NCBI GenBank assembly: GCA_052389915.1
Contig: JBQTHL010000023.1
Span: 1 to 64,000, forward strand
Length of the DNA stretch: 64,000 nt
DNA from: Panacagrimonas sp052389915
GTDB taxonomy: Bacteria > Pseudomonadota > Gammaproteobacteria > Nevskiales > Nevskiaceae
Direction of reading: 5' to 3'
Below the pieces are notes generated by a model. The model was given only the letters and a program-made list of their open reading frames with translations. It had not been told where the DNA came from and searched no databases. How positions within the stretch are numbered: the stretch's first letter is position 1; every line of letters begins with the position of its first letter. This document shows positions 54,072 to 63,406 of this stretch, piece after piece. The position numbers and the translations under genes were made by a program.

Positions 54072-55343
54072 ATGTCTGCCGCAACCGCCGTTCCCGACAC
54101 CCGCTCGCTACTGGCCGATGCCGACCTGTGCGTGAAGTGCGGCTTGTGTCTGCCGCATTGCCCGACCTACCTGGATACCCAACACGAGGGCGATTCGCCG
54201 CGCGGAAGGATCACGCTGATTCAGGGCCTGAGCACCGGCCTGATTCAATCCACGCCGCGATTCGAAGCGCACCTCGACGGCTGTCTTTCCTGCCGGCGCT
54301 GCGAGGTGGTGTGCCCGGCGCGCGTGCCGTTTTCACGCATTCTGGACGGCGGGCGTGCGCAGCTTGCGGATTTGCGGCCCGAGCGCACGCGTGTGTCGAG
54401 GCTGCTGGCGCTGGTTCTGGTTTCGAGTGCCTGGCGCGGCCTTCTGCGCGTTGCGCTTGCAATGTACCGGGCGCTCGGCGTGCAAAATCTGGTGCGACGT
54501 TTCCGCTTGCTGGGGGGCGGTTCGCTAGCACGTCTGGAGTCACTGATTCCACGTGAGCCGAAGGACCGCAACATTGCCGCGGTGCCCGTCGCCACAGAAG
54601 CCGAACCGATTGCGATTCTCCGCGGCTGTGCATCCGAAGTGTTCGAACGCGACGCGCTGCACGCAACCGAAGTGCTCCTGAATGCCGCCGGTTTCAAGGT
54701 TCAGCCGGTTGTCGATCAAACCTGCTGCGGCGCGTTGCACCAGCACGCAGGAATGCCTGAAGCTGCGCGGCGGCTCGTGCGGCAGAACATCAAGGTTTTC
54801 TCTACACACGAACGCATCGCCAGCATCACCACGGGATGCGCCGCGACGTTGCGCGACTACGGGGATTTCGGTGTCGACGGCGGAGCCGCATTCGCAGATC
54901 GCGTAAAAGATTTTGCCGACTGGCTGCTGCCACGCATGGATCGACTGCGCTTCCGTCCGCTGCCGCTGCGTGCTGCTCTGCACACGCCATGCACCGCGCT
55001 CAACGTGATGAAGTCGGACATCGCGCTACGTGCCCTGCTTGCACGGATTCCGCAACTGGAGTTGGTGGAACTCGACCCGACGCAGCGCTGTTGCGGCGCG
55101 GCCGGCAGCCACTTCATCACCCATGCCGCTCAATCGGATCGGCTGCTGCAACCCAAGCTCGACGCCATCGCTCGCATCCGCCCCGACTTCATCATCAGCA
55201 GCAACATCGGCTGCAGCCTGCACCTGCTCGGCGGCATCACTAGGGCGACGTCGATGGCGGTTCCACCGGCACCACGCCCACCGGTGCGGCACCCAGCGGT
55301 GGTGCTTGCAGAACAGCTCGATCGATCGCCGCCTCGATCCTGA
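54072..55343 (+). CDS. glcF: Glycolate oxidase iron-sulfur subunit-like protein
   Basis: A 423-residue protein with two 4Fe-4S motifs at the N-terminus (CVKCGLCLPHCP and CLSCRRCEVVCP) and two CCG-type domains (CCGALHQHAGM and CCGAAGSHF), the GlcF layout. It would carry electrons from glycolate or another 2-hydroxy acid to quinone. The GlcD/GlcE partners are not in this window. The last 104 bases overlap the 3' end of the opposite lptE gene. Confidence 0.84.
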   Translation: MSAATAVPDTRSLLADADLCVKCGLCLPHCPTYLDTQHEGDSPRGRITLIQGLSTGLIQSTPRFEAHLDGCLSCRRCEVVCPARVPFSRILDGGRAQLADLRPERTRVSRLLALVLVSSAWRGLLRVALAMYRALGVQNLVRRFRLLGGGSLARLESLIPREPKDRNIAAVPVATEAEPIAILRGCASEVFERDALHATEVLLNAAGFKVQPVVDQTCCGALHQHAGMPEAARRLVRQNIKVFSTHERIASITTGCAATLRDYGDFGVDGGAAFADRVKDFADWLLPRMDRLRFRPLPLRAALHTPCTALNVMKSDIALRALLARIPQLELVELDPTQRCCGAAGSHFITHAAQSDRLLQPKLDAIARIRPDFIISSNIGCSLHLLGGITRATSMAVPPAPRPPVRHPAVVLAEQLDRSPPRS

Positions 55344-55827
55344 GCAGCAGCACCTCGGCCATCTCGTCTTCCAGGAATTCCCGCAGGCGCTCGGCTTCCT
55401 GTTCCTTGGGCAGAACCTGCTCGGCGTTGAAGCTGAAGTCGCGGCGTACTTCGATCTGCTCCGGCGGCACCCAAACCTGCGTGCCGGTGCGCACGTCGTA
55501 GTTCACGCGCAGGATCAGTTCGTACTCCAGCGCCTTGCCGTCTGGACCCACGGACAGCACTTCGCGCGATCCTTTCAGATCGGTCAGGCGAATCACCGTG
55601 ACGTCGTCGCGCGACTTCTCCACTACCTCGGCGCCGCGACGCAGCAGCCGGTTGCGCAAGGACGCTTCGACCGGAGGTTCGGACACCTTGTAGGGCGCCA
55701 CCATGTCGATGCGGACGAGTTTGAGCGGCTCCGGCAGCGGGCGATTGCCGGCGACGTGGAAGCGGCAGGCCGAGAGCATTGCGCTCGTGAGCAGCAGGCC
55801 CAGCCTCATTGGTCGCTGCACCCTCAT
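55240..55827 (-). CDS. lptE: LPS-assembly lipoprotein LptE
   Basis: A 195-residue lipoprotein with lipobox LSAC (Cys at 21). The mature part FHVAGNRPLPEPLKLVRIDM and the beta/alpha pattern fit LptE, the plug partner of LptD in placing lipopolysaccharide in the outer membrane. It directly follows leuS (overlap ATGA), the standard neighbour. The proline-rich C-terminal end overlaps the convergent Fe-S gene. Confidence 0.88.
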   Translation of the reverse strand: MRVQRPMRLGLLLTSAMLSACRFHVAGNRPLPEPLKLVRIDMVAPYKVSEPPVEASLRNRLLRRGAEVVEKSRDDVTVIRLTDLKGSREVLSVGPDGKALEYELILRVNYDVRTGTQVWVPPEQIEVRRDFSFNAEQVLPKEQEAERLREFLEDEMAEVLLLRIEAAIDRAVLQAPPLGAAPVGVVPVEPPSTSP

Positions 55828-58415
55828 ACGACGAGATTCACCAGCTTGCCGGGCACCACGATCTTCTTCTTCACCGTTCCACCTGCGATGAACTTCTGCA
55901 CGTTCTCGTCAGACAGCGCAGCTTCGAGAATCTGATCCTGGCTCGTTTCGCGAGCGACGACAATGTTCCCGCGCAGCTTGCCGTTGACCTGCACGACGAG
56001 CGTGATCTGGTCTTTCACACGCGCCGCGTTGTCGGCGATCGGAAAGGGCGCATCGAGCGCGTTGTCCTGGCCGGTGAGGGCGTGCCAAAGCGCGTGACCG
56101 GCGTGCGGCACGATGGGGTTAAGCATCAGCACGATGCTCTCCCAGATTTCCTGCAAGACCGCGCAGCCCTGTGGGCTCGCGTCCTCGAATTTCGCGACCG
56201 TGTTCATGAGTTCCATTACCGCGGCGATCGCGGTGTTGTATTGCTTGCGGCGGCCGTAGTCGTCGCCGATCTTCGCGATGCTGTCGTGCAGCGCGGCGCG
56301 CAGCGTCTTCTGAGGCTGCGTGAGCGTGGTGGTGTCGAGCTTCGGTGCGGGCCCCTGCGAGACGTGCGTGTGCACGCCGCGCCAGAGCCGGCGCATGAAG
56401 CGCGCCGCGCCTTCGACGCCGGTATCGCTCCATTCCAGCGAGGCGTCAGGTGGCGAGGCGAACATCGCGAACAAGCGCACCGTGTCGGCGCCGTACTGGT
56501 CGATCAGGAGCTGCGGGTCGATGCCATTGTTCTTCGACTTCGACATTTTTTCCACGCCGCCGATCTGCACCGGCGAGCCATCAGCAGCGAGCTTCGCGGA
56601 CAGCGGATGACCCTTGGCGTCGTGTTCGATCACGACATCGGCCGGGTTGATCCAGTTCCGCTTGCCATCGGCCTCGGTGAAGTACGTCTCCTTCACCACC
56701 ATGCCCTGCGTGAGCAGGTTCGTCGCCGGTTCGTCGCCGGGAACAAAACCCTCGTCGCGCATCAGCTTGTGGAAGAAGCGGAAGTACAGCAGGTGCAGGA
56801 TCGCGTGCTCGATGCCGCCGATGTACTGGTCCACCGGCAGCCAGTAGTTCGCGCGCTCATCGCACAACTGCTGCGCACCGGGCGAGGTGTAGCGCGCCTG
56901 GTACCAGCTCGATTCGAAGAACGTATCGAAGGTGTCGGTCTCGCGCTCGGCCGGTCCGCCGCAGCTCGGGCACGTCGTCTTGCGCCAGTTCGGGTCGGAT
57001 TTGATTGGGGACTTCACGCCGGTGAACTCGACGTCTTCCGGCAGCACGACGGGTAACTGGTCTTCCGGCACCGGCACCGCGTCGCACTTGGCGCAGTAGA
57101 TGACCGGGATCGGGCAGCCCCAGTAGCGCTGACGCGACACGCCCCAGTCGCGCAGGCGGAAATTTACGCGGCGCTGACCGGTGCCGGCTTGCTCGAAGCG
57201 CTGCGCGAGCGCATCGAAGGCCTGCTTGTAGTTGAGGCCATCGAGCGCGCCGGAATTCACCACGCGCATCTGCGGGTGCAGCTTGTCCGCGTACCAGTCC
57301 TGCCAGCGCGTGAGATCGTAGCTTTCGCCCTCGATAGCAATGACCTGCTTTATCGGCAGGCCGTACTTGAGCGCGAACGCGAAATCGCGCTCGTCGTGGC
57401 CCGGCACGGCCATGACCGCGCCGCTGCCGTAACCCATGAGCACGAAGTTCGCGGCCCAGACCGGAATCTTCTCGCCGGTGATCGGATGAATCGCGTCGAT
57501 GCCCAGCGGCATGCCGCGCTTCTCCATCGTCTCCATCTCGGCTTCGGCAACGCCGCTGCGTCCCGCGTCCTTCAGGAACGCGGCCAGTTCCGGATTCTTC
57601 GAAGCTGCTGCGAGCGCGAGCGGATGCTCGGCCGCGACCGCTGCATACGTCACGCCCATGATCGTGTCCGGGCGCGTGGTGTAGACCGTGAGCGGCGCAT
57701 GACCCGGCACCTCGAACTGGAATTCGAGCCCTTCCGAGCGCCCGATCCAGGTGCGCTGCATGGTCTTGACCGAGTCCGGCCAGCCCGTGAGCGTGTCCAG
57801 CCCGTCCAGCAATTCCTGCGCGTAGGCGGTGATCTTCAGAAACCACTGCGGGATTTCCTTGCGCTCGACGAGCGCGCCGCTGCGCCAGCCGCGACCCTCG
57901 ACGACCTGCTCGTTCGCGAGCACGGTCTGGTCGATGGGGTCCCAGTTCACCACCGCGTTCCTCCGGTACACGAGGCCTTTTTTCATCAGGCGTGTGAACA
58001 ACAACTGCTCCCAGCGGTAGTAGTCCGGCCGGCAGGTCTGCACCTCGCGCGTCCAGTCGTAGCCGAAGCCGAGCGCGGCGAGCTGGACCTTCATGTACTC
58101 GATGTTGGCGTACGTCCACTTCGCCGGCGCGGTGTGGTTCGCGATGGCCGCGTTCTCGGCCGGCAGGCCGAAGGCGTCGAAGCCCATCGGCTGGAGCACG
58201 TTCTTGCCCAGCATGCGCTGGTAGCGGCTCATCACGTCGCCAATGGTGTAGTTGCGCACGTGCCCCATGTGCAGCTTGCCGCTGGGGTAGGGGAACATCG
58301 ACAGGCAGTAGTATTTCTCGCGAGAGGGGTCTTCCCTGACCTCGAAGGCGCGGTTGGACTGCCAATGGTCTTGCGCAGCGCGTTCGACGGCGCGCGGATC
58401 GTAGTCTTGATTCAC
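55824..58415 (-). CDS. leuS: Leucyl-tRNA synthetase
   Basis: An 863-residue class I synthetase from the GTG at 58415 (VNQDYDPRAVERAAQDHW). The HIGH box is PYPSGKLHMGH near residue 42 and KMSKSK near 590, with the large CP1 editing domain between and the C-terminal anticodon region. The frame could be extended 30 codons upstream, but the extra residues (RAARPARLL) are unlike the family start. It precedes lptE. Confidence 0.95.
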   Translation of the reverse strand: MNQDYDPRAVERAAQDHWQSNRAFEVREDPSREKYYCLSMFPYPSGKLHMGHVRNYTIGDVMSRYQRMLGKNVLQPMGFDAFGLPAENAAIANHTAPAKWTYANIEYMKVQLAALGFGYDWTREVQTCRPDYYRWEQLLFTRLMKKGLVYRRNAVVNWDPIDQTVLANEQVVEGRGWRSGALVERKEIPQWFLKITAYAQELLDGLDTLTGWPDSVKTMQRTWIGRSEGLEFQFEVPGHAPLTVYTTRPDTIMGVTYAAVAAEHPLALAAASKNPELAAFLKDAGRSGVAEAEMETMEKRGMPLGIDAIHPITGEKIPVWAANFVLMGYGSGAVMAVPGHDERDFAFALKYGLPIKQVIAIEGESYDLTRWQDWYADKLHPQMRVVNSGALDGLNYKQAFDALAQRFEQAGTGQRRVNFRLRDWGVSRQRYWGCPIPVIYCAKCDAVPVPEDQLPVVLPEDVEFTGVKSPIKSDPNWRKTTCPSCGGPAERETDTFDTFFESSWYQARYTSPGAQQLCDERANYWLPVDQYIGGIEHAILHLLYFRFFHKLMRDEGFVPGDEPATNLLTQGMVVKETYFTEADGKRNWINPADVVIEHDAKGHPLSAKLAADGSPVQIGGVEKMSKSKNNGIDPQLLIDQYGADTVRLFAMFASPPDASLEWSDTGVEGAARFMRRLWRGVHTHVSQGPAPKLDTTTLTQPQKTLRAALHDSIAKIGDDYGRRKQYNTAIAAVMELMNTVAKFEDASPQGCAVLQEIWESIVLMLNPIVPHAGHALWHALTGQDNALDAPFPIADNAARVKDQITLVVQVNGKLRGNIVVARETSQDQILEAALSDENVQKFIAGGTVKKKIVVPGKLVNLVV

Positions 58416-58542
58416 GGCGGGTTTGAGCAAGCGGGCCGGGCGCGCGGCGCGCGTCCGTAAAGACTGGCAGTTTAACCTCCCGACGCTGTGGCTTAGCCGT
58501 GGCATCCGGATCGGTTATCGACACGATGACCGAATCCGACTT

Positions 58543-58641
58543 CCCTCTCCCCTTGCGGGAGAGGGATTGAGGGAGAGGGGTATGCGCTCAGTCGCGCGGA
58601 ACAACCCCTCTCCCCGACCCTCCCCCGCAAGGGGGGAGGGT
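58543..58641. repeat. Inverted C/T-rich repeat element
   Basis: CCCTCTCCCCTTGCGGGAG at one end mirrors the CCCGCAAGGGGGGAGGG at the other. A second, shorter relative is at 62035-62087. Such CCCTCTCCC repeats are dispersed in Xanthomonadales-type genomes. Confidence 0.72.
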
Positions 58642-58659
58642 GAACAGCAACTGCGTGAC

Positions 58660-59334
58660 TTAGCGCATCAGCTCGTAAGGACCGCCCTTGGCCAGCGCGC
58701 GCTGATAGGCCGGACTGGCTTGCACCTTCTTCAGGAAAGCGGTCAGTCGGGGTCGCGAAGCATCCAGCCCGCCACGGCTGGCGGCAGCTTCCAGCGGAAA
58801 GCTCATCTGCACGTCGGCGGCGCTGAAGCCCTTGCCGGCGAACCACTCGCTCTTGCCCAGCTCGGCTTCCATGAAGTCCAGATGCAGCTTCGTCTGCGGG
58901 CCGAGGAAGCGGGCTCTCACGTTGTTCACGATGCCGCGCACCAGCGGCCGGACGAGCGCCGGCGACATCGGCACGAGTCGGTTGAAGATCAGGGTCATGA
59001 CCATCAGCGGCATGACCGAACCCTCGGCGTAGTGCAGCCAGTAACGGTAGCGCAGGCGCTCTTGTGTGCCGGCAGGCGGGATCAGCTTGCCGCCGCCGTG
59101 GGTCTCGACGAGGTATTCGATGATGTTGCCGGACTCGGCCACCACCACGTTGCCGTCGGTGATGACCGGCGACTTGCCCAGCGGATGCACCGCTTTCAGT
59201 TCCGGCGGCGCGAGCATGGTCTGCTTGTCGCGCGCGTAGCGACGCACCTCATAAGGCACACCCAGCTCTTCCAGTAGCCAGAGCACGCGCTGTGAGCGCG
59301 AGTTCTCCAGGTGATGGACGACGATCACGATCAA
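58660..59334 (-). CDS. Glutathione S-transferase
   Basis: A 224-residue canonical GST: N-terminal HHLENSRSQRVLWLLEELG, then GKSPVITDGNVVVAESGNIIEYL with the glutathione Glu-Ser pair near 66, and a C-terminal helical domain with FSAADVQMSFPL near 172. Detoxification or thiol transfer. Start (MIVIVV) 59334 abuts the MoxR-type gene end. Confidence 0.9.
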   Translation of the reverse strand: MIVIVVHHLENSRSQRVLWLLEELGVPYEVRRYARDKQTMLAPPELKAVHPLGKSPVITDGNVVVAESGNIIEYLVETHGGGKLIPPAGTQERLRYRYWLHYAEGSVMPLMVMTLIFNRLVPMSPALVRPLVRGIVNNVRARFLGPQTKLHLDFMEAELGKSEWFAGKGFSAADVQMSFPLEAAASRGGLDASRPRLTAFLKKVQASPAYQRALAKGGPYELMR

Positions 59335-60177
59335 TCAGTTGTTACGCCGCGCCATGAACGCGATGCGCTCGAACAAATGTACATCCTGCTCGTTCTTGAG
59401 CAGCGCGCCGTATAGCGGCGGCAGCGTCTTCTTCGTGCTCGCCTCGCGCAGCACGGAGGGATCGATGTCTTCCGCGAGCAGCAGTTTGAGCCAGTCGAGG
59501 AGTTCCGACGTCGAAGGCTTCTTCTTCAGGCCCGGAAGCTCGCGCAGGCCGAAGAACACCTCCATCGCTTCCTTGACCAGGTTCTTCTTCAGGTCGGGGA
59601 AGTGCACATCAACGATGCGCTGCATCGTGTCCTTGTCCGGAAAGCGGATGTAGTGGAAGAAGCAGCGGCGCAGGAAGGCGTCCGGCAGTTCCTTCTCGTT
59701 ATTCGAGGTGATGATGATGACCGGCCGGTTCGCGGCCGTGATGGTCTGGCGAGTCTCGTAGACGTAGAACGCCATCTGGTCCAGCTCGCGCAGCAGGTCG
59801 TTCGGGAACTCGATGTCGGCCTTGTCGATCTCGTCAATCAGCAGCAGCGGACGCTTGCCGGCCTCGAAGCATTCCCACAGCTTTCCCTTGACGATGTAGT
59901 TGGCGATGTCCTTGACCTTCTCGTCGCCGAGCTGCGAGTCCCGCAGGCGCGACACCGCGTCGTACTCGTACAGGCCCTGCTGCGCCTTGGTCGTGGACTT
60001 CACGTGCCATTCGTAATACGGCATGCCGAGCTGGTCGGCGACTTCCTGCGCGAGCCGCGTCTTGCCGGTGCCCGGCTCGCCCTTGACCAGCAGCGGGCGC
60101 TGCAAGGTGACGGCGGCGTTGACGGCCATCTTGAGGTCGTCGGTGGCGACGTAATTATCGGTACCCTGGAAGCGCAC
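59335..60177 (-). CDS. MoxR-like AAA+ ATPase
   Basis: A 280-residue AAA+ ATPase: Walker A GEPGTGKTRLA near 34 and Walker B LLIDEIDKAD near 112, sensor RCFFHYIRFPD. MoxR proteins act as chaperone-type ATPases, usually with a von Willebrand A partner. No VWA gene is adjacent in this window; it sits before the GST gene on the same strand. Confidence 0.9.
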   Translation of the reverse strand: MRFQGTDNYVATDDLKMAVNAAVTLQRPLLVKGEPGTGKTRLAQEVADQLGMPYYEWHVKSTTKAQQGLYEYDAVSRLRDSQLGDEKVKDIANYIVKGKLWECFEAGKRPLLLIDEIDKADIEFPNDLLRELDQMAFYVYETRQTITAANRPVIIITSNNEKELPDAFLRRCFFHYIRFPDKDTMQRIVDVHFPDLKKNLVKEAMEVFFGLRELPGLKKKPSTSELLDWLKLLLAEDIDPSVLREASTKKTLPPLYGALLKNEQDVHLFERIAFMARRNN

Positions 60178-60249
60178 GGCGCGGTCTCGTCGAGAAGGTG
60201 AGAGTGCCAGTTTAATGGACCGGGACGCCGACCCGCGCGGCCGCCCAAT

Positions 60250-60810
60250 TCAGCTCGGTCCGAGCTGCGGCGTCGCGTCGAGCAGAAATTGCTTGGTCAC
60301 GGCCTCGAAAGCCTCTCCCTCGCTGGTTGTGAAAAGGTTGACCCAGGCGAACAGGACCATTGGCAGCCACATGAAGGTCTTCCGCTGAATCCGATATTCG
60401 TAACGTTGCTGATGCGCTCCGTCGCGGTAGACGTCGAACAGCAGGCGTGAACCGTCGTTGGTGGACCAGGCGGGAATTATGAACAGCGTGGCGTAAGAGA
60501 CGTAAGTGGCGACACCCGCACCCACGTTCGGTGCGACATTTTCCACGGTTGCCTTCACGTAAAGACCGTCGCTGGGCTGCTTCTCGACCTGCTCGGTCTT
60601 GTCGAAGCCACTCTCGTGGTCGAACACCTCGCGGATGGCCGTGTGACCGTTCATCAGCGAAGTGCCTCCGACGGAATAGCGCAGCGGCCCCGGTCCCTTG
60701 GCCGGGCTCGACTGGTCGAGCCTCGTTTTGTCGAAGCCTCCGTAGGTCATGCACCCGCCCAGCGCGGTGGCGAAACTCAGGGTGAGAAAGATGCAAAGGG
60801 AGCGGAGCAT
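60250..60810 (-). CDS. Hypothetical lipoprotein with C-terminal membrane helix
   Basis: A 186-residue lipoprotein (lipobox ALGGC, Cys at 20). A central hydrophobic segment near 97-115 (AGVATYVSYATLFIIP) and a second (MWLPMVLFAWVNLF near 147) suggest it re-enters the membrane. No family is recognised. Start ATG at 60810. Confidence 0.68.
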   Translation of the reverse strand: MLRSLCIFLTLSFATALGGCMTYGGFDKTRLDQSSPAKGPGPLRYSVGGTSLMNGHTAIREVFDHESGFDKTEQVEKQPSDGLYVKATVENVAPNVGAGVATYVSYATLFIIPAWSTNDGSRLLFDVYRDGAHQQRYEYRIQRKTFMWLPMVLFAWVNLFTTSEGEAFEAVTKQFLLDATPQLGPS

Positions 60811-60878
60811 GCGGGCGTACGGTCGGACGAGGTGCGCGAATTCTGCATCAATTGCTGTGCGACCCGATGGCTCTGCTC

Positions 60879-62012
60879 TCAGGCCGCCATTAGCTCCGGC
60901 ATCTCGTCGCGCACCGCATCGCGCTTCGCGGCCGGCTTGCTCGGCAGCGCGTGGCGGAAGATGCGCTTCCACACGCCGGCAAACTGCTTCGCCATCGGCG
61001 CGCTGTTGTAGTGCTGGCCGTAGCGCTTGCAGAACTCGCGTACCTCGACCGCCATCTCGGCGTAGCGCCGGCCCGGCACGTCCGGGAACAGGTGGTGCTC
61101 GATCTGGTGGCTGAGGTTGCCGCTCATGATGTGCATGAGCTTGTTGCCGGTGAAGTTGCTCGAACCGCGCATCTGGCGCAGGTACCACTGGCCGCGCGTC
61201 TCGGTTTCCAGCGACTCCAGCGGGAACACTTCGGCGTCCTCGGTGAAGTGGCCGCAGTAGATCACCGCGGACGACCAGAAATTGCGCAGCAGGTTCGCGC
61301 CGATGTTGCCCGTGAGCACTGGCAGGAAGAACGGGCCGGCCAGCGCGGGGAAGAACACGTAGTCCTTGAACAGCTGCTTGCGCATCTTCTTCCACACCGG
61401 CTTGATTGCTTCCTTCACGCGCGCCAGCTCGGTGTTGCGCTTTTCCTTGCTCTTGGCGCCGACGATGCGCTCCAGCTCCAGGCTCTGCAGCGCGAGCAGG
61501 TGCTGGAAGCCGGCCATGAGGAACAGTGCCATCGCCGGGTTGGCGAGGAAGCGCGGTTCCCACTTCTGCTCGGGATACAGGCGCAGCACGCCGTAGCCGA
61601 TGTCGTGGTCCTTGCCCATCACGTTGGTGTACGTGTGGTGCTCGTAGTTGTGCGTCTTGCGCCAGTTGTCCGCGGTGCAGCTGGTGTCCCACTCGTAGCT
61701 CTGGCCGTTGAGATGCGGGTCGTTCATCCAGTCGTACTGGGCGTGCATCACGTTGTGGCCCAGCTCCATGTTCTCGACGATCTTCGAGAAGCCGAGCAGC
61801 GCCGTGCCCGCGACCCAGGCCGGCGGAAAGAAGCCGGCGTACAGCAGGCCGCGGCCGGCGACTTCCGTGTAACGCACTGTGCGCACGATGCTGCGGATGT
61901 ACTTGGCGTCTTCCGGCCCAAGCTTGGCGACGGTGCGCGCGCGCAGCGCGTCGAGTTCGGCGCCAAAGCGCTCGATTTCTTCGGGGGAGAGTTTGCGGTC
62001 GGGGGTGTTCAT
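60879..62012 (-). CDS. Membrane fatty acid desaturase
   Basis: A 377-residue desaturase. Histidine boxes: HNVMH near 87, HNYEHH near 118 and HQIEHH near 310, the pattern of front-end-like/delta desaturases. They bind the diiron site that dehydrogenates acyl chains. The ATG at 62012 is chosen; longer frames run through a palindromic repeat. Its electron donor is likely the adjacent ferredoxin reductase-like protein. Confidence 0.9.
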   Translation of the reverse strand: MNTPDRKLSPEEIERFGAELDALRARTVAKLGPEDAKYIRSIVRTVRYTEVAGRGLLYAGFFPPAWVAGTALLGFSKIVENMELGHNVMHAQYDWMNDPHLNGQSYEWDTSCTADNWRKTHNYEHHTYTNVMGKDHDIGYGVLRLYPEQKWEPRFLANPAMALFLMAGFQHLLALQSLELERIVGAKSKEKRNTELARVKEAIKPVWKKMRKQLFKDYVFFPALAGPFFLPVLTGNIGANLLRNFWSSAVIYCGHFTEDAEVFPLESLETETRGQWYLRQMRGSSNFTGNKLMHIMSGNLSHQIEHHLFPDVPGRRYAEMAVEVREFCKRYGQHYNSAPMAKQFAGVWKRIFRHALPSKPAAKRDAVRDEMPELMAA

Positions 62013-62034
62013 GTCAGTGCTCCAGCTTTCGGTT

Positions 62035-62087
62035 CCCTCTCCCCTTGCGGGAGATTGAGACTCCGAAGGAGTCGAGAGGGAGAGGGG
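62035..62087. repeat. Inverted C/T-rich repeat, short form
   Basis: CCCTCTCCCCTTGCGGGAG to GAGAGGGAGAGGGG with an inner GACTCC/GGAGTC stem, related to 58543-58641. It is in the gap between the desaturase and the reductase genes, where it could act as a terminator/attenuator. Confidence 0.68.
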
Positions 62088-62113
62088 TGCTTGGCTCGGG
62101 ATGAGCGCGTAGG

Positions 62114-63223
62114 TCAAAGATCCAGCGTGATATCGGACTGCGCGCTGCTGATGCAGATGCGCAGGTTGGTTTCAGGCTCGGCGGTTTCGCCGCCGTTCTT
62201 AAGGTTTCGCGACAGGCCTTCACGCTTGCCGCAGGCGCAGGTGTTGCAGATGCCCATGCGGCAGCCGTACTTGGGCTTCACTCCTTGCGCTTCTAGCGCG
62301 GCGAGCAGCGGTTCGCCGGTCTTCACGGTCAGCACGCGGTTGCTCTTGGCCAGCATCACCGTGATGGTCGCGTTGGAATCCACCGGCGCGTAGGCCGGCG
62401 GCGTGAAGGCTTCCGACTGGAAGCTGCGCGCGACCGGCTGGGCAAGAGATTCGATCTGACTGACGAAGCCCGAAGGGCCACAAGCAAACACGGTCTGCTC
62501 GGCGAGGTCGGGCACTGCGTGTTTGAACAGCTTCGCCGAAGGCCGGCCACGTAGTTCGTCGGTCGCGGTCACCGCGTCGCCGGTCAAAGCGATGCGGAAC
62601 TGAAAGTTCGGCTCCCCTGCAGCGAGCGACTTCAGCTCGGACAAAAAGCACAGGTCCGCGCGATGGCGGGCCCAGTAGATCAAGGTCGTCTCGACCGGCA
62701 TGCCGCGGGCGGCGAGCTCGCGCGTTAGGCTCATCAGCGGCGTGATGCCGCTGCCGGCCGCCAGAAACAGCAGCTTGCCCGGCAGGATTTCCGGCAGGGT
62801 CATGTCACCGAAGGCGGGTTCCAGCTCGACGACATCGCCCACCTGCGCATCGGCGAACAGATGTGTACTCACAATGCCGCCCTCGACCTTCTGCACGGTC
62901 AGGCTTAATCGGCCATCGGCGCTCGGAACGCCCGTCAGGCTGTAGCTGCGCGTCAGGCGGCGGCCTTGCACGTCCACGCTGACGTTCACGTGCTGACCGG
63001 GTTTGAAGCCGGCGAAATTACGGTTCGCCTGCAGGTCGAGCGTCACTGCGCGGCTCGATTCGGCGCGCTTGGCGACGATACGTGCCATCACGCGGCCGTG
63101 GCTCGCGGTGCTGTCCAGCTCGCGCGCCCAGAAGTCGAACACCTGCGGGCTGACCAGCGGGCGCAGGGTCTTGGCGAGGAAGTTCACGGGGCGGGTCAGC
63201 GTGTTTGCAGCGGGGGAAGCCAT
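62114..63223 (-). CDS. Ferredoxin-NAD(P) reductase-like protein with 2Fe-2S domain
   Basis: A 369-residue reductase: FAD-binding RSYSLTG near 97, NAD-binding LFLAAGSGITPLMSL near 160 and FACGPSGF near 260, then C-terminal 2Fe-2S CRMGICNTCACG near 325. This order is like phenol/xylene-type flavodoxin reductases and the stearoyl-CoA desaturase electron donors. It pairs with the desaturase on the same strand and lies opposite a FabR-like regulator. Confidence 0.91.
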   Translation of the reverse strand: MASPAANTLTRPVNFLAKTLRPLVSPQVFDFWARELDSTASHGRVMARIVAKRAESSRAVTLDLQANRNFAGFKPGQHVNVSVDVQGRRLTRSYSLTGVPSADGRLSLTVQKVEGGIVSTHLFADAQVGDVVELEPAFGDMTLPEILPGKLLFLAAGSGITPLMSLTRELAARGMPVETTLIYWARHRADLCFLSELKSLAAGEPNFQFRIALTGDAVTATDELRGRPSAKLFKHAVPDLAEQTVFACGPSGFVSQIESLAQPVARSFQSEAFTPPAYAPVDSNATITVMLAKSNRVLTVKTGEPLLAALEAQGVKPKYGCRMGICNTCACGKREGLSRNLKNGGETAEPETNLRICISSAQSDITLDL

Positions 63224-63373
63224 TTCAAAATCTCCGTTTCGTTGTGGTTTGGGTGAACAAGTGTTTACATCCTGCCCGCGACGCCAGAATGAGTCAACAG
63301 TCGTTTACTGAAAAGCCGACGAACGGCACGATTAAATAGTCATCTGCATGACTGGATTGATATTTTTATCCAG

Positions 63374-63390
63374 ACGAACGTACCGTTCGT
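63374..63390. promoter_or_regulatory. Candidate FabR/DesT operator, ACGAACG-TAC-CGTTCGT
   Basis: A perfect palindrome with 7-bp arms and 3-base centre, 17 bases before the regulator gene. It resembles the GAAC-N-GTTC sites described for DesT/FabR-type repressors and may also govern the desaturase operon on the other strand. Confidence 0.65.
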
Positions 63391-63406
63391 GCTAGCCTGC
63401 CGGCCC

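Noticed and set aside
58416..58505. 30-residue N-terminal extension of leucyl-tRNA synthetase
   Set aside because: It is basic and not like the family start; the GTG at 58415 gives the usual N-terminus.
62013..62117. Upstream extension of the desaturase frame
   Set aside because: It runs through a palindromic repeat, so MNTPDRK at 62012 is the more likely start.
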